A DNA stretch of 64,000 nucleotides from NCBI GenBank assembly GCA_032209605.1, contig JASFXZ010000070.1, positions 806,001 to 870,000 of the forward strand. The letters are read 5' to 3'. Each line of letters starts with the position of its first letter. Position 1 is the first letter of the stretch. Below, piece by piece: positions 38,321 through 50,400 of this stretch. The notes under the pieces were generated by a model, which worked only from the letters and a program-made list of their open reading frames with translations, did not search any database and had not been told where the DNA came from. This stretch comes from Mactromeris polynyma. Lineage: Eukaryota; Mollusca; Bivalvia; Venerida; Mactridae. The position numbers were made by a program, and so were the translations under genes.

Positions 38321-38804
38321 TGCCCCTTCCAGATTCTTTGAAAGGCGGTTTTATGCCGAAGCCTGAAGGTCTTAATACATTACTGTATTGTCCGTTGAGT
38401 TTTCATATTCCAATAACATCAATCAAAAATATGTGATCCAGATAATAATGATTTGCGTCCAAAAACGTGATTGAAAAATTCCTTTAACTTCTTGCCAAGC
38501 CCTAGTAAATAAAAATATCACAGACATGAGCAACAATACCTAATATTCAATTAAAATGGACAATAATGACATAATATAACCTAATAAAAAATAATCTGTC
38601 AGAAATCACTCCATGAAAATCTGACCCCAGACAATTGTATAAGATAATTACTGGACGGGTTTAAAGAGATTCTGACACAAGCTATGGTGAGAGAATTTGT
38701 GTGTGATCTGACAACTTAGTAGAATATACTCTACTAAAGAATATGGATGAAAGGTGTATAATAACTTCATGAATATTAATATTCTAGACATTCATTCATA
38801 CAGA

Positions 38805-39163
38805 CAGGGTTTGAAACTAACACTAGTCCGCACAGGTATATTAAAGCAGGACTAGCAACATTGCAATGGAAGTTGAGGAGTCCGACGGCCCAGTTGATTA
38901 TTTAAGACATAAACCAGCCAAAATTGAAATGAAAAGTACAAAAGGAAAAGCATTATGTTGGGAAAATAGTTTCATACCCGGAGTTTCTCACTTTTTGACA
39001 TTTTTACTTAATTCCAATTTTCCAAGAATGCCCCCTTATTACTGTATGGGTCACTATCCCTGCTTTACCCAGACCATCTAATTAACTGGAGGACTAACTA
39101 CTTGACTGTGAGATTCACTAGTCCTGCAGACTACAAGGTTGGTAATGTTAGTGTCAAACCCTG
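38805..39163. mobile_element. MITE with CAGGGTTTGA ends
   Basis: 359 bp. CAGGGTTTGAAACTAACACT at the left; ATGTTAGTGTCAAACCCTG at the right. Also 'actagtcc' near both ends. CAGGG termini suggest a hAT-like origin, but I could not find an 8-bp target duplication. The 71-codon reading frame inside it (38866-39081) is probably not a gene. Confidence 0.78.
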
Positions 39164-39301
39164 ACATATTTACAAGGAAATTTGGGTAATTGAAAAATGT
39201 TGCCTAAATAATTATTTGGCAAGAATCACTACTTTGAAATGATCAGTAATTATGTCCGTAATCACAAAACAAGACAATGGTAGGCAAATATTAAAGCTAT
39301 A

Positions 39302-39514
39302 CAGCCCTTTTTTACTGCAAATTTTGGGCTGATATTGGGCCCCATTCCCCAAAGAAAAAAGTATATATTTTCCCCGACTTAATTAGAAAATTCCAATTCA
39401 GTAAAATTATTTAAAATTCAAGCCTCATAAATACCCAAATTTGGTGATTTATGATGCAAAATTCTCCATCAAAAGGACCCCCCATTTTTCCCCAAAAACA
39501 GAAAAAAAGGGCTG
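39302..39514. mobile_element. MITE family F (CAGCCC ends), copy 1
   Basis: TA then CAGCCCTTTTTTACTGC; right AAAAAAAGGGCTG. The interior 'aaattatttaaaattcaagcct' and 'tttggtgattta' recurs at 56647-56813. Confidence 0.78.
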
Positions 39515-40304
39515 CTATACTCATACATGTAACTTTTTCTGAATTTTGATTTAACGTATTGATAATTGTAAATACAAGATACTGATGGAAGTATGTTAAT
39601 TAAAATGTAAGTGAACAATAATATACCAGTAATTTATAAGGCACTGATGTAACAAAAACTGAGAAAATACAACAGAACCAAACCAAAGGACCTCATATAG
39701 CTTTTAATGCTCATCTTGTAATAATGTAAAATACCAGTATGTTAAAATCCAAAGCTTTGCAACAGGAGCAATAAACTATTTGAAAGATTCAAGTTGAGAC
39801 AGCAAGTGTAGATTGAACATTATATGCAGAGTTTACAAAAAGTGTCTGACGGCCTGAGGGGTCGGGCAAAAACTATTCCGATCTCGTAAAATATTAGAAA
39901 ATTTCACAAAAAAAATAACATTGGTCTGATGAAGACTAAAACATCATGGCAAAATCAGAATACTGTAAATCACTTCAGCAAGAACTCAATTTGCCTGTAT
40001 CTCCCAAGTGTCATCCCATGTGAATTCAAGATTTCGCGAATAATTGCAATTTGGTTCGCTGTCCTAATATTTAATCATGTCCAAAAACAAATCCAAAATC
40101 ATGTCTGAACAATAATAAAGACTGAAAAAGTTTGTCTGCGAGTAACCATATCAGCCCTCAAAATATCTGAACAAATATGCATGTTTGGCTTTATTTTGGC
40201 TTCATACATTCACATGATATGGAACTGGGACCAATTAGAGTAAATTGACAAAACAAAGTTAATGCAAATTTAAAGTGTTTTACAGTAAGTGAAATAAAAT
40301 GTAT
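39515..40304. other. Downstream of ARMC9, no feature recognised
   Basis: AT-rich. Possibly downstream flank or distal 3' UTR of ARMC9; nothing else seen. Confidence 0.45.
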
Positions 40305-40310
40305 TTTATT
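40305..40310 (-). terminator. Candidate ARMC9 poly(A) signal AATAAA
   Basis: This is the first AATAAA on the minus strand below the ARMC9 stop, about 1.08 kb downstream. If used, the 3' UTR would include the mollusc-type repeat at 40831-41075. Not confirmed; a non-canonical signal nearer the stop is possible. Confidence 0.3.
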
Positions 40311-40830
40311 CAATTAACTTGCAACCCACGACATAGCAAATCCTGACAACATGCAGAAAATATGGAAAATAAATGAAGAATAAACAATCAATGAATATTT
40401 TGCTACCACTCCAGGAGTGACATTCTCGAGTGCTTTCTGTAGCATAACCATGTCACATGTGTAACATTCACAAATGTAACTTATTATATTTAAGTGACAA
40501 ATATCACAATTTACGAAATAAAATATTTGCATTGTTTTACTTGTAATAAACTGCAGCCAAGCAACGACAGAAAATCATGCATGTTTGACGTACAATTCTG
40601 ATCTTACTTAATTAATTATGAAATAATATAAAATAAAACCAATATGGTTATAAAAATAAGATCATTTACAAAAGTAATTTTCCTAACTGTGGTAACTTTG
40701 AACATGAACTAGACAGAATTAGAATAACAATGCGAGACTTCAAAATCAATAATATAATGTTGTCAGACTAAAAATTATTTTTACCCTACGATAAATAAAA
40801 TTGATCTATAATTATATGAGATTTAACATA

Positions 40831-41075
40831 AACAAGAGGACCATGGTGGCCCTAGATCGCTCACCTGAATACCCATAAAGTCTAAGGAGTCCACAAGGAT
40901 TTTATATGATGTGACCGTGTGACCTACGTTTTCACCACACATGACCCAGTACCACACTGGACATGCATTTCATTTAGACAATTAACATGATCAAGTTTCA
41001 TATTAATCAGGTCGACAACGGACGCAGAGCAATCCCAATGGCTCACCTTGAACACTTCGTGCTCAGGTGAGCTAA
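40831..41075 (+). repeat. Mollusc-type 'gctcacctg' repeat
   Basis: Begins AACAAGAGGACCATGGTGGC and GATCGCTCACCTGAATACCC. Ends GACGCAGAGCAATCCCAATG, GCTCACCTTGAACACTTCGT and GCTCAGGTGAGCTAAAA. I recall similar sequences as very common in bivalve genomes. If the ARMC9 transcript ends near 40305, this is inside its 3' UTR. Confidence 0.72.
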
Positions 41076-41385
41076 AAACAAATGCTACTGGAAGGTAAAG
41101 AAATGTTTTATAATATAATGAAAGATTATCAAAAAAAGAATCCTTTACTACTACGAAAATAATATGAATGAGAAAAATACATCAATCTTACAAAATTCTA
41201 CACAACACAGTGCTATACACTCTGCATGTTTCATTTTCCACAAAACTTTCAAATAAACTCAGTTTTCAGACATTACTGACCAGACATTAAACTCTACATA
41301 TTTGTGTTTCAAGATCTCTAAATACAAACTGAAGTTATTGAAAGTTCTCACAAATCATTAAAACAGTCACAATGTATTACATCAT

Positions 41386-41453
41386 CTATCGGGGAGTATC
41401 TACGTTCCGGGCACTTCCAGCCGATGCTTTCCTCGGGCTTACACTTCCACTAC
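41386..41453 (-). CDS. ARMC9: ARMC9 terminal exon with stop codon
   Basis: Reads [20 protein letters not shown], then PR and TAG. The split Gly codon joins in phase after a 5931-base intron, the acceptor is gcag, and the Ser/Arg/Pro composition continues the tail. The weaker point is that such a short exon could be an accident; the phase and composition argue for it. Confidence 0.72.
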
Positions 41454-44400
41454 CTGCAAATATACGACACAAAATTATAAACACATATACATTGGACATT
41501 TCAAAATGTCATAGTAGTTGTACATAAATGTTTATTCACATTTACAAGCATCAGGAAAATGTAATATACACACAAAATCTGTTATTCATGCTTGTAATAT
41601 TCTACTGTATAATTTGGTGAGTCAAAACGTTCACAATTTTGCAAATTCAAAGGATTTATGAAGAGAAGTGTTTACAAATGGCAGAAGCAATTTTATTGTT
41701 TATAATAAAGTATATAAACTTGTACTTCAGTGAGTGAGGAAAATTAAGGTTTCATGACATCCTTAAATAAGCGACATTCGCAAACAATTCCACATGGCAA
41801 ACCACACCACATACAGAGTAAAGCACTTGAGTAAATGCTCATTTCCATTGTATTTTAATTTCATGCAATCTTCTAAATTACAGTAATTCATTCATTTTTC
41901 TTCTAAATTTCAACATATAAATATTTTTATATGATACAGACAGTTCGTGAGGCATACAGGAGACTGTCATGAATGTCAATATGGAAGGGGAGATAACTCG
42001 TGACAATCAGTAACTTAAATACAAGTTTCATTATGTTTCCAACATCTATAGGTTCAAGCTTGACTCATACATAACGAAACCTACATAAACTTCATAATTA
42101 ACACAGATCAAAGGAACATGCTATCAAATACAAGCTTATTGTGAAATAGGCAACTCTGTCAAGCCACTGTTGTATGAAACCATACAAGTCCAATTAAACA
42201 CCTCAAAAAAGGGAATTAAGTCAACCATCATTCAGGAAATTTGTCAACAAAGGATTGACCACAAACGTATTTGTCCATGAGACAGTGCAGGAGTTGGTGA
42301 TGACAATAAATCATTCCATTAAGGTCCTCTCATGGTGTATGTTGTAAAGGTTAGATGTCAAAGCATTGGTGGCAATAAGCGCAAATTTTCTACAGGATAT
42401 TTTTCATGAAAACCAAAAATGACCAAGAAGTTATCCCCCCTCCCCCCAAGCCCAAATCCTGGATCCACCATAGTAAATCAATATAATACATAATTATCAG
42501 TTGCCCACTGTACAAGAAAGGTAATTATAACCAAAAGTGAGTGCTGAAAATGAGTGCCACTTCAATGGTGTCTACCAATGCTATTGTGAAAATCTCAATT
42601 TTGTGATTTTAAAGCTAGTTAAACGTAACCACACAAATCAATCACTAAGGACGGATGTAACACAAGGATTAGATTATTTTGGTTTTGACAAAATTAAATG
42701 AAATATGTAGACAGTTAAAATAAACCCAGTTTACCGGTAAACTTTCATAACCTGTCAATATACAAGAGAAAAAGAAAAAATCAATTAAATCCAAATCAGC
42801 CGAAACAAGTTCAGACAACCACCAAAGATACACATTGGATGAAAGTTGATAAGGAGTTAATGATGATTTTAAACGTTCGTGCCACACATTTCACTGGTTT
42901 AATACCCAATAGTTTTAGCCAGTCATATAGCTCAGAGTTTCCAAATTGTCCAGCTTATGGAAAGTTTTGTGAACAAGGCATATATATACCCTGTGCTATT
43001 CTTTCCCAACCCTATCAATGAAAAAATTGGTAACAGTTCACGAAGACAGTTCTTGGATACACTGATCCAAAGGTACTGATTGGCTAAAATTCGTATTTAA
43101 AGGTACTGATTGGCTAAAATGCTTATCCTGAGGTACATATGTACTGATTAGCTAAAATGCTTAAACATACATACTGATTGGATAAAATGCTTATCCAGAG
43201 GTACTGATTGGATAAAATGCTCATCCTAAGGTACTGATTGGCTAAAATGCTTATCCAAAGGTACTGATTGGATAAAATGCTTATACTAAGGTACCGATTG
43301 GAAAAAATGCTTATCCAGAGGTACTAATTGGACAAAATGCTTATCCAGAGACACTGGTTGGGTAAAATGTTTATACAGAGAACTGATTGACTAAAATGCA
43401 TATCCAGTGTACAGATTGACTAAAATGCTTATCCAGACATACTGATTGGCTGAAAGTGCATACTGATATTTAGGTTACCTATTTCTTTACATATTAAATC
43501 CAAGATGACCTTTGTAACATGATACTGACACCGACAGTAAAGTGAAGGTTTTACTTAACAAATATGCATATTTTAACCACAACGGTTTACAAACAGGAAA
43601 AAATGTAGAGTTTCAAATGAAAATAAACTAAAGAAAAACAACAACAATATCACCAATATATACAATAGTAACAGGCTCAGAAAATAAGACTACATGTATT
43701 GTTAAAACTCTGCCATTGTTTATTCACAAAGCTTTCAACCTAAGTAATTAGTCGTATTATAAAAAGTTAGACATTTGTCTTGTATTTTCTCCTCACAGTT
43801 ATATGTTTCATAAAGTGTCAATGAGAATGTAATGTTATATTACTTTAATTAACCATTATACTACTGTGCAGGGAACAATCAATTAGAATCATTTGATATA
43901 TTGCTTTCATACCAAATTGCATAAAAAATGCACAGATGTCTTAATCAGTTATAAATATATCAATGTAAAACAAACAGTGTGGTGATAGCTATGTAATCGT
44001 AGAAACACAATTAATACCAAAAGTAATGCTTAATATGAAACAGGGCAAACATCATAAATAACTTACAAAGAGTTAATTATAAAGAACATTTAAAATGGGA
44101 AAAAAACAAGTTGTGAAAATTTCAACGCACTTATGAACGTTGCAATAAATAAAAGATAACAAGAAATATCTTGAAAAAAAGATGGTTGGCGCAATTTGAA
44201 GGTTAAGATTTGTTGTGCAACATAAAAAATTGCCAATATTTTTCAATTGCTAGTCACTCCAGACCCAAAATGGATTTCGGTAACCAATCCCTGTCAAAGT
44301 TACAAAGGTATTTCGGTTGAACAGAAGTTGGTTTACTTGTTAACATAAGATTTCATTGGTTTACACAACACTGATATGCAAATAGCAAAGCCATGTTAGT

Positions 44401-47400
44401 ACAGCTGCGCCGAAACAAGAGTCTGGTCAGAACCATAAATGGCAAGCAACCAACAGTGCATAACACAATGACTATGGTGTAATTTATATACATTTTATCA
44501 ATGAAACTGAAAATTATAATTTCTTTCTTAAACACTTTCATACCTTGATGATGAAAATACGAATATAATATGGATGTTTTGTATAATTATTGTAGCTGAT
44601 AAGGTCAAAATTCTAAAACTTTTAAGAGACAATTCAATCACATAGTTGCTATCACAAAACTATGTCTTTTAACTTTGACATTTCCACAGACACAAAATAA
44701 TTTGTCAATATCATAGTAAGAATGCCTGAATATTAGAACTTCTTTTATATCTATCATCGAGAGTGAGGTAATAATTAGTAAGTAGTTATTGTAGTCCAGT
44801 TTTGTAAACATACAGTTGCACTATTTCGTGGCAAACCCTTGCTATGTATATAAAACTAGTTTCGTGTAAATGTAGAGGAAAATAACCAAGTTTGGTAGAA
44901 AATTAAAGATTTTATTACAAAAGTTTTAACACGTGTGTAAAAATACATTATTCAATGTTGGTGCTTCAATTTATCTTATGATTTAATTGACTAAGTCAAC
45001 TCTTATTACAATCACACCAACTACGAAGTAATATTCTAGTCATGAAATTCTGTTGCTGATGTAATTTGATATAAGTAAATATTCAATACATGTATAACAA
45101 CATAAATCCAAGGAAGAAACACGGTCGTCATAACGAGACTATACTGTATCTTTCAATGTTACAGCAAAAATTCACGAAGATGTAATCCTAACATAGGGTT
45201 TGACATATGAGACCAAACTTCAAGTCAAATCCATTTATATAAGATAAAAACTTGTAAATTCATGTCATAATCACTAAAATCCAAAAATTTAACTATTAAA
45301 ATGTGCAGTTCTATTTTAAATGACAATGCTTCCATATTGCACTTTACTGTCAAAGATATCCTCTACAGTCAATGTCCACAAAACCCTGAGGTTGGGGGTA
45401 TGAGCCCTGCAAGCTCAGGACCACACTATCTCATAATACACCAGTGCTGGTCTTCCAGGGAGCAGACACAAGAATGATTCATCACAATTGAGCATATTTA
45501 ATTTGGAATATATATTCTAAAAATTAAACCTTAGATAAATTAACGTATATCAATTATACAGATTGATGTCATATCAAAATATCATTGTATGTAGACTAGT
45601 GTATCACAGATAAGGCTCTAACGGTGTCAACAGAAATAAGAAATAATAATAAATAAAACTGACCAAAAATATAGATAGAAATCAGATCACACTGAGCAAA
45701 CTACAGAAAATCCATTTGCAACACTGCTAGCTGACAACATGCATTAAATATTGTTAAAAAACGAAAAAATATGCAGCCATTTACATACTTACCCTGTTTC
45801 TATAATGTTAGGGTCCTAAGGACAAAATACATGCAGTGTGAGCATACAAGGTCTCAATGTTTAGTTTTACATGGAAAACATGGACGCCAACATAGCCAAT
45901 CTTAATATTGGTACTCTAGTTGCCCTTAGCAACAGTTTAATAATCTTTTCCAAATAAATCTAGACTGTTTGTTAAAATACAACAATACATCACAGAAGAA
46001 TGACTTCTTGAATTCTATAAATAATGCACTAAATTCACTCTGAAACGCTTTCACCCATTTAAATCAAATGACATGTTACTTAATGTAAATACATGTACAA
46101 AGGGTCCAAATTTAACAAATAAAAACATATTTGAAATTTCATATCAGGAAGGGCCAATACTATTGTTTTTTTAGATGTTTTTGTGACTCACCAGTAAACA
46201 ATAGTAATTTAGTAAATTTGAGAGATACGGCAGCCAGCAAGAAGCAGGAGATGATCAAACAACGTAAGAAAGAATGGGGATAAGTGTGGAGTTCTCCTCC
46301 TCTGTTTCCAGGCTATTCATAACATACCATATATGATACTCTAGGCAAATTGGCTAGCAAAACTTATTCAAATATTCATTAGTATTTTTTTATCAATGAA
46401 ATGGACGATAACAACAAAGACGGAATCTCCTTTGTGAAGAGCTATCAGCAAATTCAACAAAATGGCAGTCTAACACGATTTGAAAGCCGCAATCTCATTG
46501 GATCGCTCAGAACCGAGTTTCATTCAAAACTCCCATCAATTTCCGTATGGCATGAGGTGTGTCATGCGGCCAATCAAGCAGCTGGATTTCACCTCATTAA
46601 TTATTACGAGAATTTTACAGTCAGTTTGCCCAGGGTATCATATATGTTGTTAATAGCCTGGGTACCGAGTATGAAAGTTCTAGACTATATCAAAAATGCG
46701 TTTTTCTAATTACAAAGGAATGAAACATGAAGTTAAGGTAACAACAGATATTACTACATCTTGGATCGAAATGAGGTCAAGGTTAATGGTCAAGGTTAAC
46801 CTAGTCTGGTGTAAAATAAAGTGCCCAACTGATTTTGCTATCAATACTAAGCCTAGATAGTTTTTTATTCAACAAGAGTGATTATTCAATACAATAGCTT
46901 ATCTGATTTTTTAAGTAGGAATACAAAGGCAAGATCACGTCATAACCAGACGGTGTTTTAACAAACATATTTTCTTAAAATATATCATCACCAACAACAA
47001 GGATGACAGCTGAGATTAACACATCGTCTCATCATTGTGACCAAAAGTGACAATTCATTTTAAAATCCTTCTGAGGTGCAGAAACAGCCAGAAAGATCAA
47101 AATTAGACATCTTTGTTGATTCATGGGCAGACAACTTAATCCAATAAAATACCGACGCAAGAATGCAGGAAAGACATGGAATGTATATCACTAGCATAAA
47201 ATTCACTTCATTCAAATTAACACAGTTTATAGAGGAAAATAAATATAGTAGGTACGTCTAATGAAGTATATATCATAAAACAAGATATTGTAATGTGAAA
47301 CAAGCAATGGAAAGCACTGCTATAAAAACTAGAAGGGTTGAAGTAAAAAAAGGTCAAACATACTGCTCTAAACAAGGGACTAACCTGATTTGCCTGCTGA

Positions 47401-50400
47401 ACTCGGCCGAGGTCCCGATTCTGAGAATTGTGGAGCAGGTGGCATCTGGCTGATTGAGCCCCGGCTGGACGGACGTTTCACGCCGTTTGGATCAGGCGTA
47501 CGTGGTATTTTAGGACGGGAACCAAATGCAGCTTGATAGTCGGGAACTCCTGGCTTCAACTTCTGACCAGAAGACGACATTCTTCCCTTCTTTTGACTCG
47601 ATGGTCCTAGAATACGAAGAATAGTGACTTTGTAAAAACTTAAATTTCTCAATTCTTTTTAAAATCAATTAGTCAATATTTGGTAAATTCGACATGAAAT
47701 AAGTTTCTGAGACATTGGTTACTACCAAGATGAAGGCAACATATGTAATATGCTGCAGTATATTTAAAATTCATGTCCATATATTAATCCCAACTCAAGA
47801 TATTAAGCTAAAACTGTTTGTTTCTGTTTTTACACAACAGTGACATTGACCCTCCTGGCCTCCAATCAATCCTAACATTGGTATTTCAATAAGCTACCTA
47901 TCAGCCGAGTTTTATTTAAATATACCAAACAAAACTCAATTTAATGTGCAGAAACTGCTTTTTTTTCATTTAAATACAGTAATCTTGACCCCAGAGAAGC
48001 CTGATATAATGCCTAGCCATGGTATATCTATATGTTTCCTATAAGCTAAGTTCCAGTTCAATACATCAATCCAAAGTCAAGTTATCAAGGAAAGGGAAAT
48101 GCCATCCATCCACAGACATTTAGCAATCTCATAAAACAGGCCTAGTTAAACAACATCATACAAAATTTACGCCATAGAACAGTAATAACCGGGCAGTAAC
48201 GATTTATTCTCAAGTTAAAACAACACAACTCAGTCTAAATGAAGATATGCAATACAATAAAATAGCAATACAAAAGTGGTATTACAGAGAGAAATGATGC
48301 CAAAAAATAGGAGACCAGTCATCAATTATGCAATATTTGAACAACATTTCAATATATCAGAAATCTGGCAACAATCTGTGCCTAGCATCTTGTCTTCCTT
48401 TTTGTTTTCCAGATCAGTTAATGGAATGATATTCAATTTTAAGCATAATATGAACACATAAAACTGCACAATCAGTCTGGAACATTGTATCAATCCAATT
48501 ATACAGCCAAGTGTCCTCCACGTAATGGAAATTTTCATACAATTATAACATTAACTTCTCAATAAATGCCCTACGGTCATGTTTTATCATGATGTATCAA
48601 TCTGAATTTGAGGTTTAATTGACAACTCTGATGGCTTGCTCAATTTCACAATAAATGTTTGAAATGCTCTTTCCTATGAATTTCTGAGAGACGACATAAT
48701 CAGTCCTACATCAGTGATGAATGTACACCTATCAATGTAAAAGCATATTACAGCTCATGATTGACTAAGAAGCTGGCATTGTGAGACACAGTGAATGACT
48801 TGTTAGTTCTGTAAATTGGTAATAAGAATTAGTGGTATGGTATTGTTCAAGGTTTTGGCAGCTCAAGCCGGAGGTTGAAGTTCAAATCCTGCAACTGACA
48901 ACATGGCCACGCCTCCTAACAAGACACCAACAATGACTAGAAGTGGATTCTAGAGCAGGTCTTCCACTAGGTGCTAAATCTCAAGAGCCATTCTGATAAT
49001 TTTTTGCAGGATTTTACCATTCATATCCAAATTACCTATAATTTCGAGAAAAATTAATCCTTCAGCCAGAACCGTTGGGGTCAAAATGTGGCCTTTAGGA
49101 AATTTCAGGGGTCAAAGGGTCAACTCCAGGGTCCAATGGAACCCCTGTTTAATAAGCATAATACCTGCATGACAATACAGCATGTACATAGGTACGTATA
49201 AGCTAATAATTACAGGTACCATGTCGATAACAATGCATTTATGCGAATAATAATAACCGATAAGTATACAAAATCGTTTTGGAGTGCACATCTATTGTTA
49301 GACTTGAAGTTTTTTGAGACTAAAAATAGGTCAAGCCCACTACACTTATAAATCACTTACGGCTTGAACTCCTCATCTCGTTTTCCTGCGTACCAGGACG
49401 ACTACCACTACGTGTTGGGGGTCTCATGGTAGGGTCTTTAAAGCCAGTGTTTGGCCGGCTACCAGATTGACTCGAAGGACGTGACATCATCTCAGCAGCC
49501 TTTCTTGAACTCGGTGTTACTGGGCGTTGCAATGGAGTCTGTCTGGACATTATGGATTCAGGCTGCCAAATAAAAAATGTATATTTCATCAAACGTCCAA
49601 CATATGCAGCAAACTTTACACTTAATTCTACAAGAATGCACACAATGCAACACAATCATATTTCATTATATAAGAGGGTTGATCCAGAAATTCTTATTTT
49701 CTGTTTATATCTGATTAAGAACTTAAGAAACAAAACAGAAAAATAAATGCTCTAAATATTCCTCTGATCTCATTTTCCTATATAATCCTGTTGATTCTGA
49801 CACATTCCCAGTGCTGACTCCGCAAATGTCAAGAATCTTTCAACAGTTCCATACGAGGTCCAACATCTTCGACAACATCCCACATACTAAGTCTTTGGTC
49901 AATACATACATGCCCCTTTACTTTCTCCGTCAAAGTAGACCTTACATAGGTAACTTTGAGGGCTTATTTTTCCTAATTGATGTTCCTCCCAGATGGAATA
50001 TCTGGAGCCATTTCTCAAGTACAGTTCTTGAATGATTGACCATTTATACGTCAAGAAGATACATCAGGACCCGACAACTATTTCGGATGGTACCAAGTAT
50101 TAAGACAGAAGGTTGTCGAATAAATGAGGTCCGACTGTAAGTACTGAATGTATGAACTTTTGTATCAACCCTTGTATGCCTAGTTATAAGTATGAACTTT
50201 TGTATCAACCCTTGTATGTAAGGCAATGTTAATATTTATGAGTTACCTTACATTATTAAAGTCCTACATTAGTAAAATTTCTACTTATTTCTGTTTACAA
50301 TGAGATAACCATAAAATAATGAATAAAGACAGTTTACTTAAGTAAACAATTGGCATGTGTTCAAGTTTATGTTTCAGAAAAAGAAATAGCAAATTTAAAT

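Larger units (their letters stand above)
41454..47384 (-). other. Last ARMC9 intron, 5.9 kb, repeat-rich
   Basis: Contains an imperfect 30-bp tandem array (43060-43450), a family C repeat copy (44155-44412) and a long foldback element (46308-46661). Otherwise AT-rich sequence without a convincing exon on either strand. Confidence 0.7.
47607..49360 (-). other. ARMC9 intron with SINE-like and hAT-like elements
   Basis: Holds a possible tRNA-derived SINE (48848-48956) directly followed by a CAGGGG-type inverted-repeat element (48957-49147). I see no coding content in the rest. Confidence 0.6.

Noticed and set aside
38866..39081. 71-codon + strand frame as a small gene
   Set aside because: Entirely inside an inverted-repeat element (38805-39163), with no recognisable domain.
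45381..45475. tRNA-derived SINE around 'ggttgggggtatgagccctg'
   Set aside because: Only a vague B-box resemblance; no A box at the right distance and no second copy.
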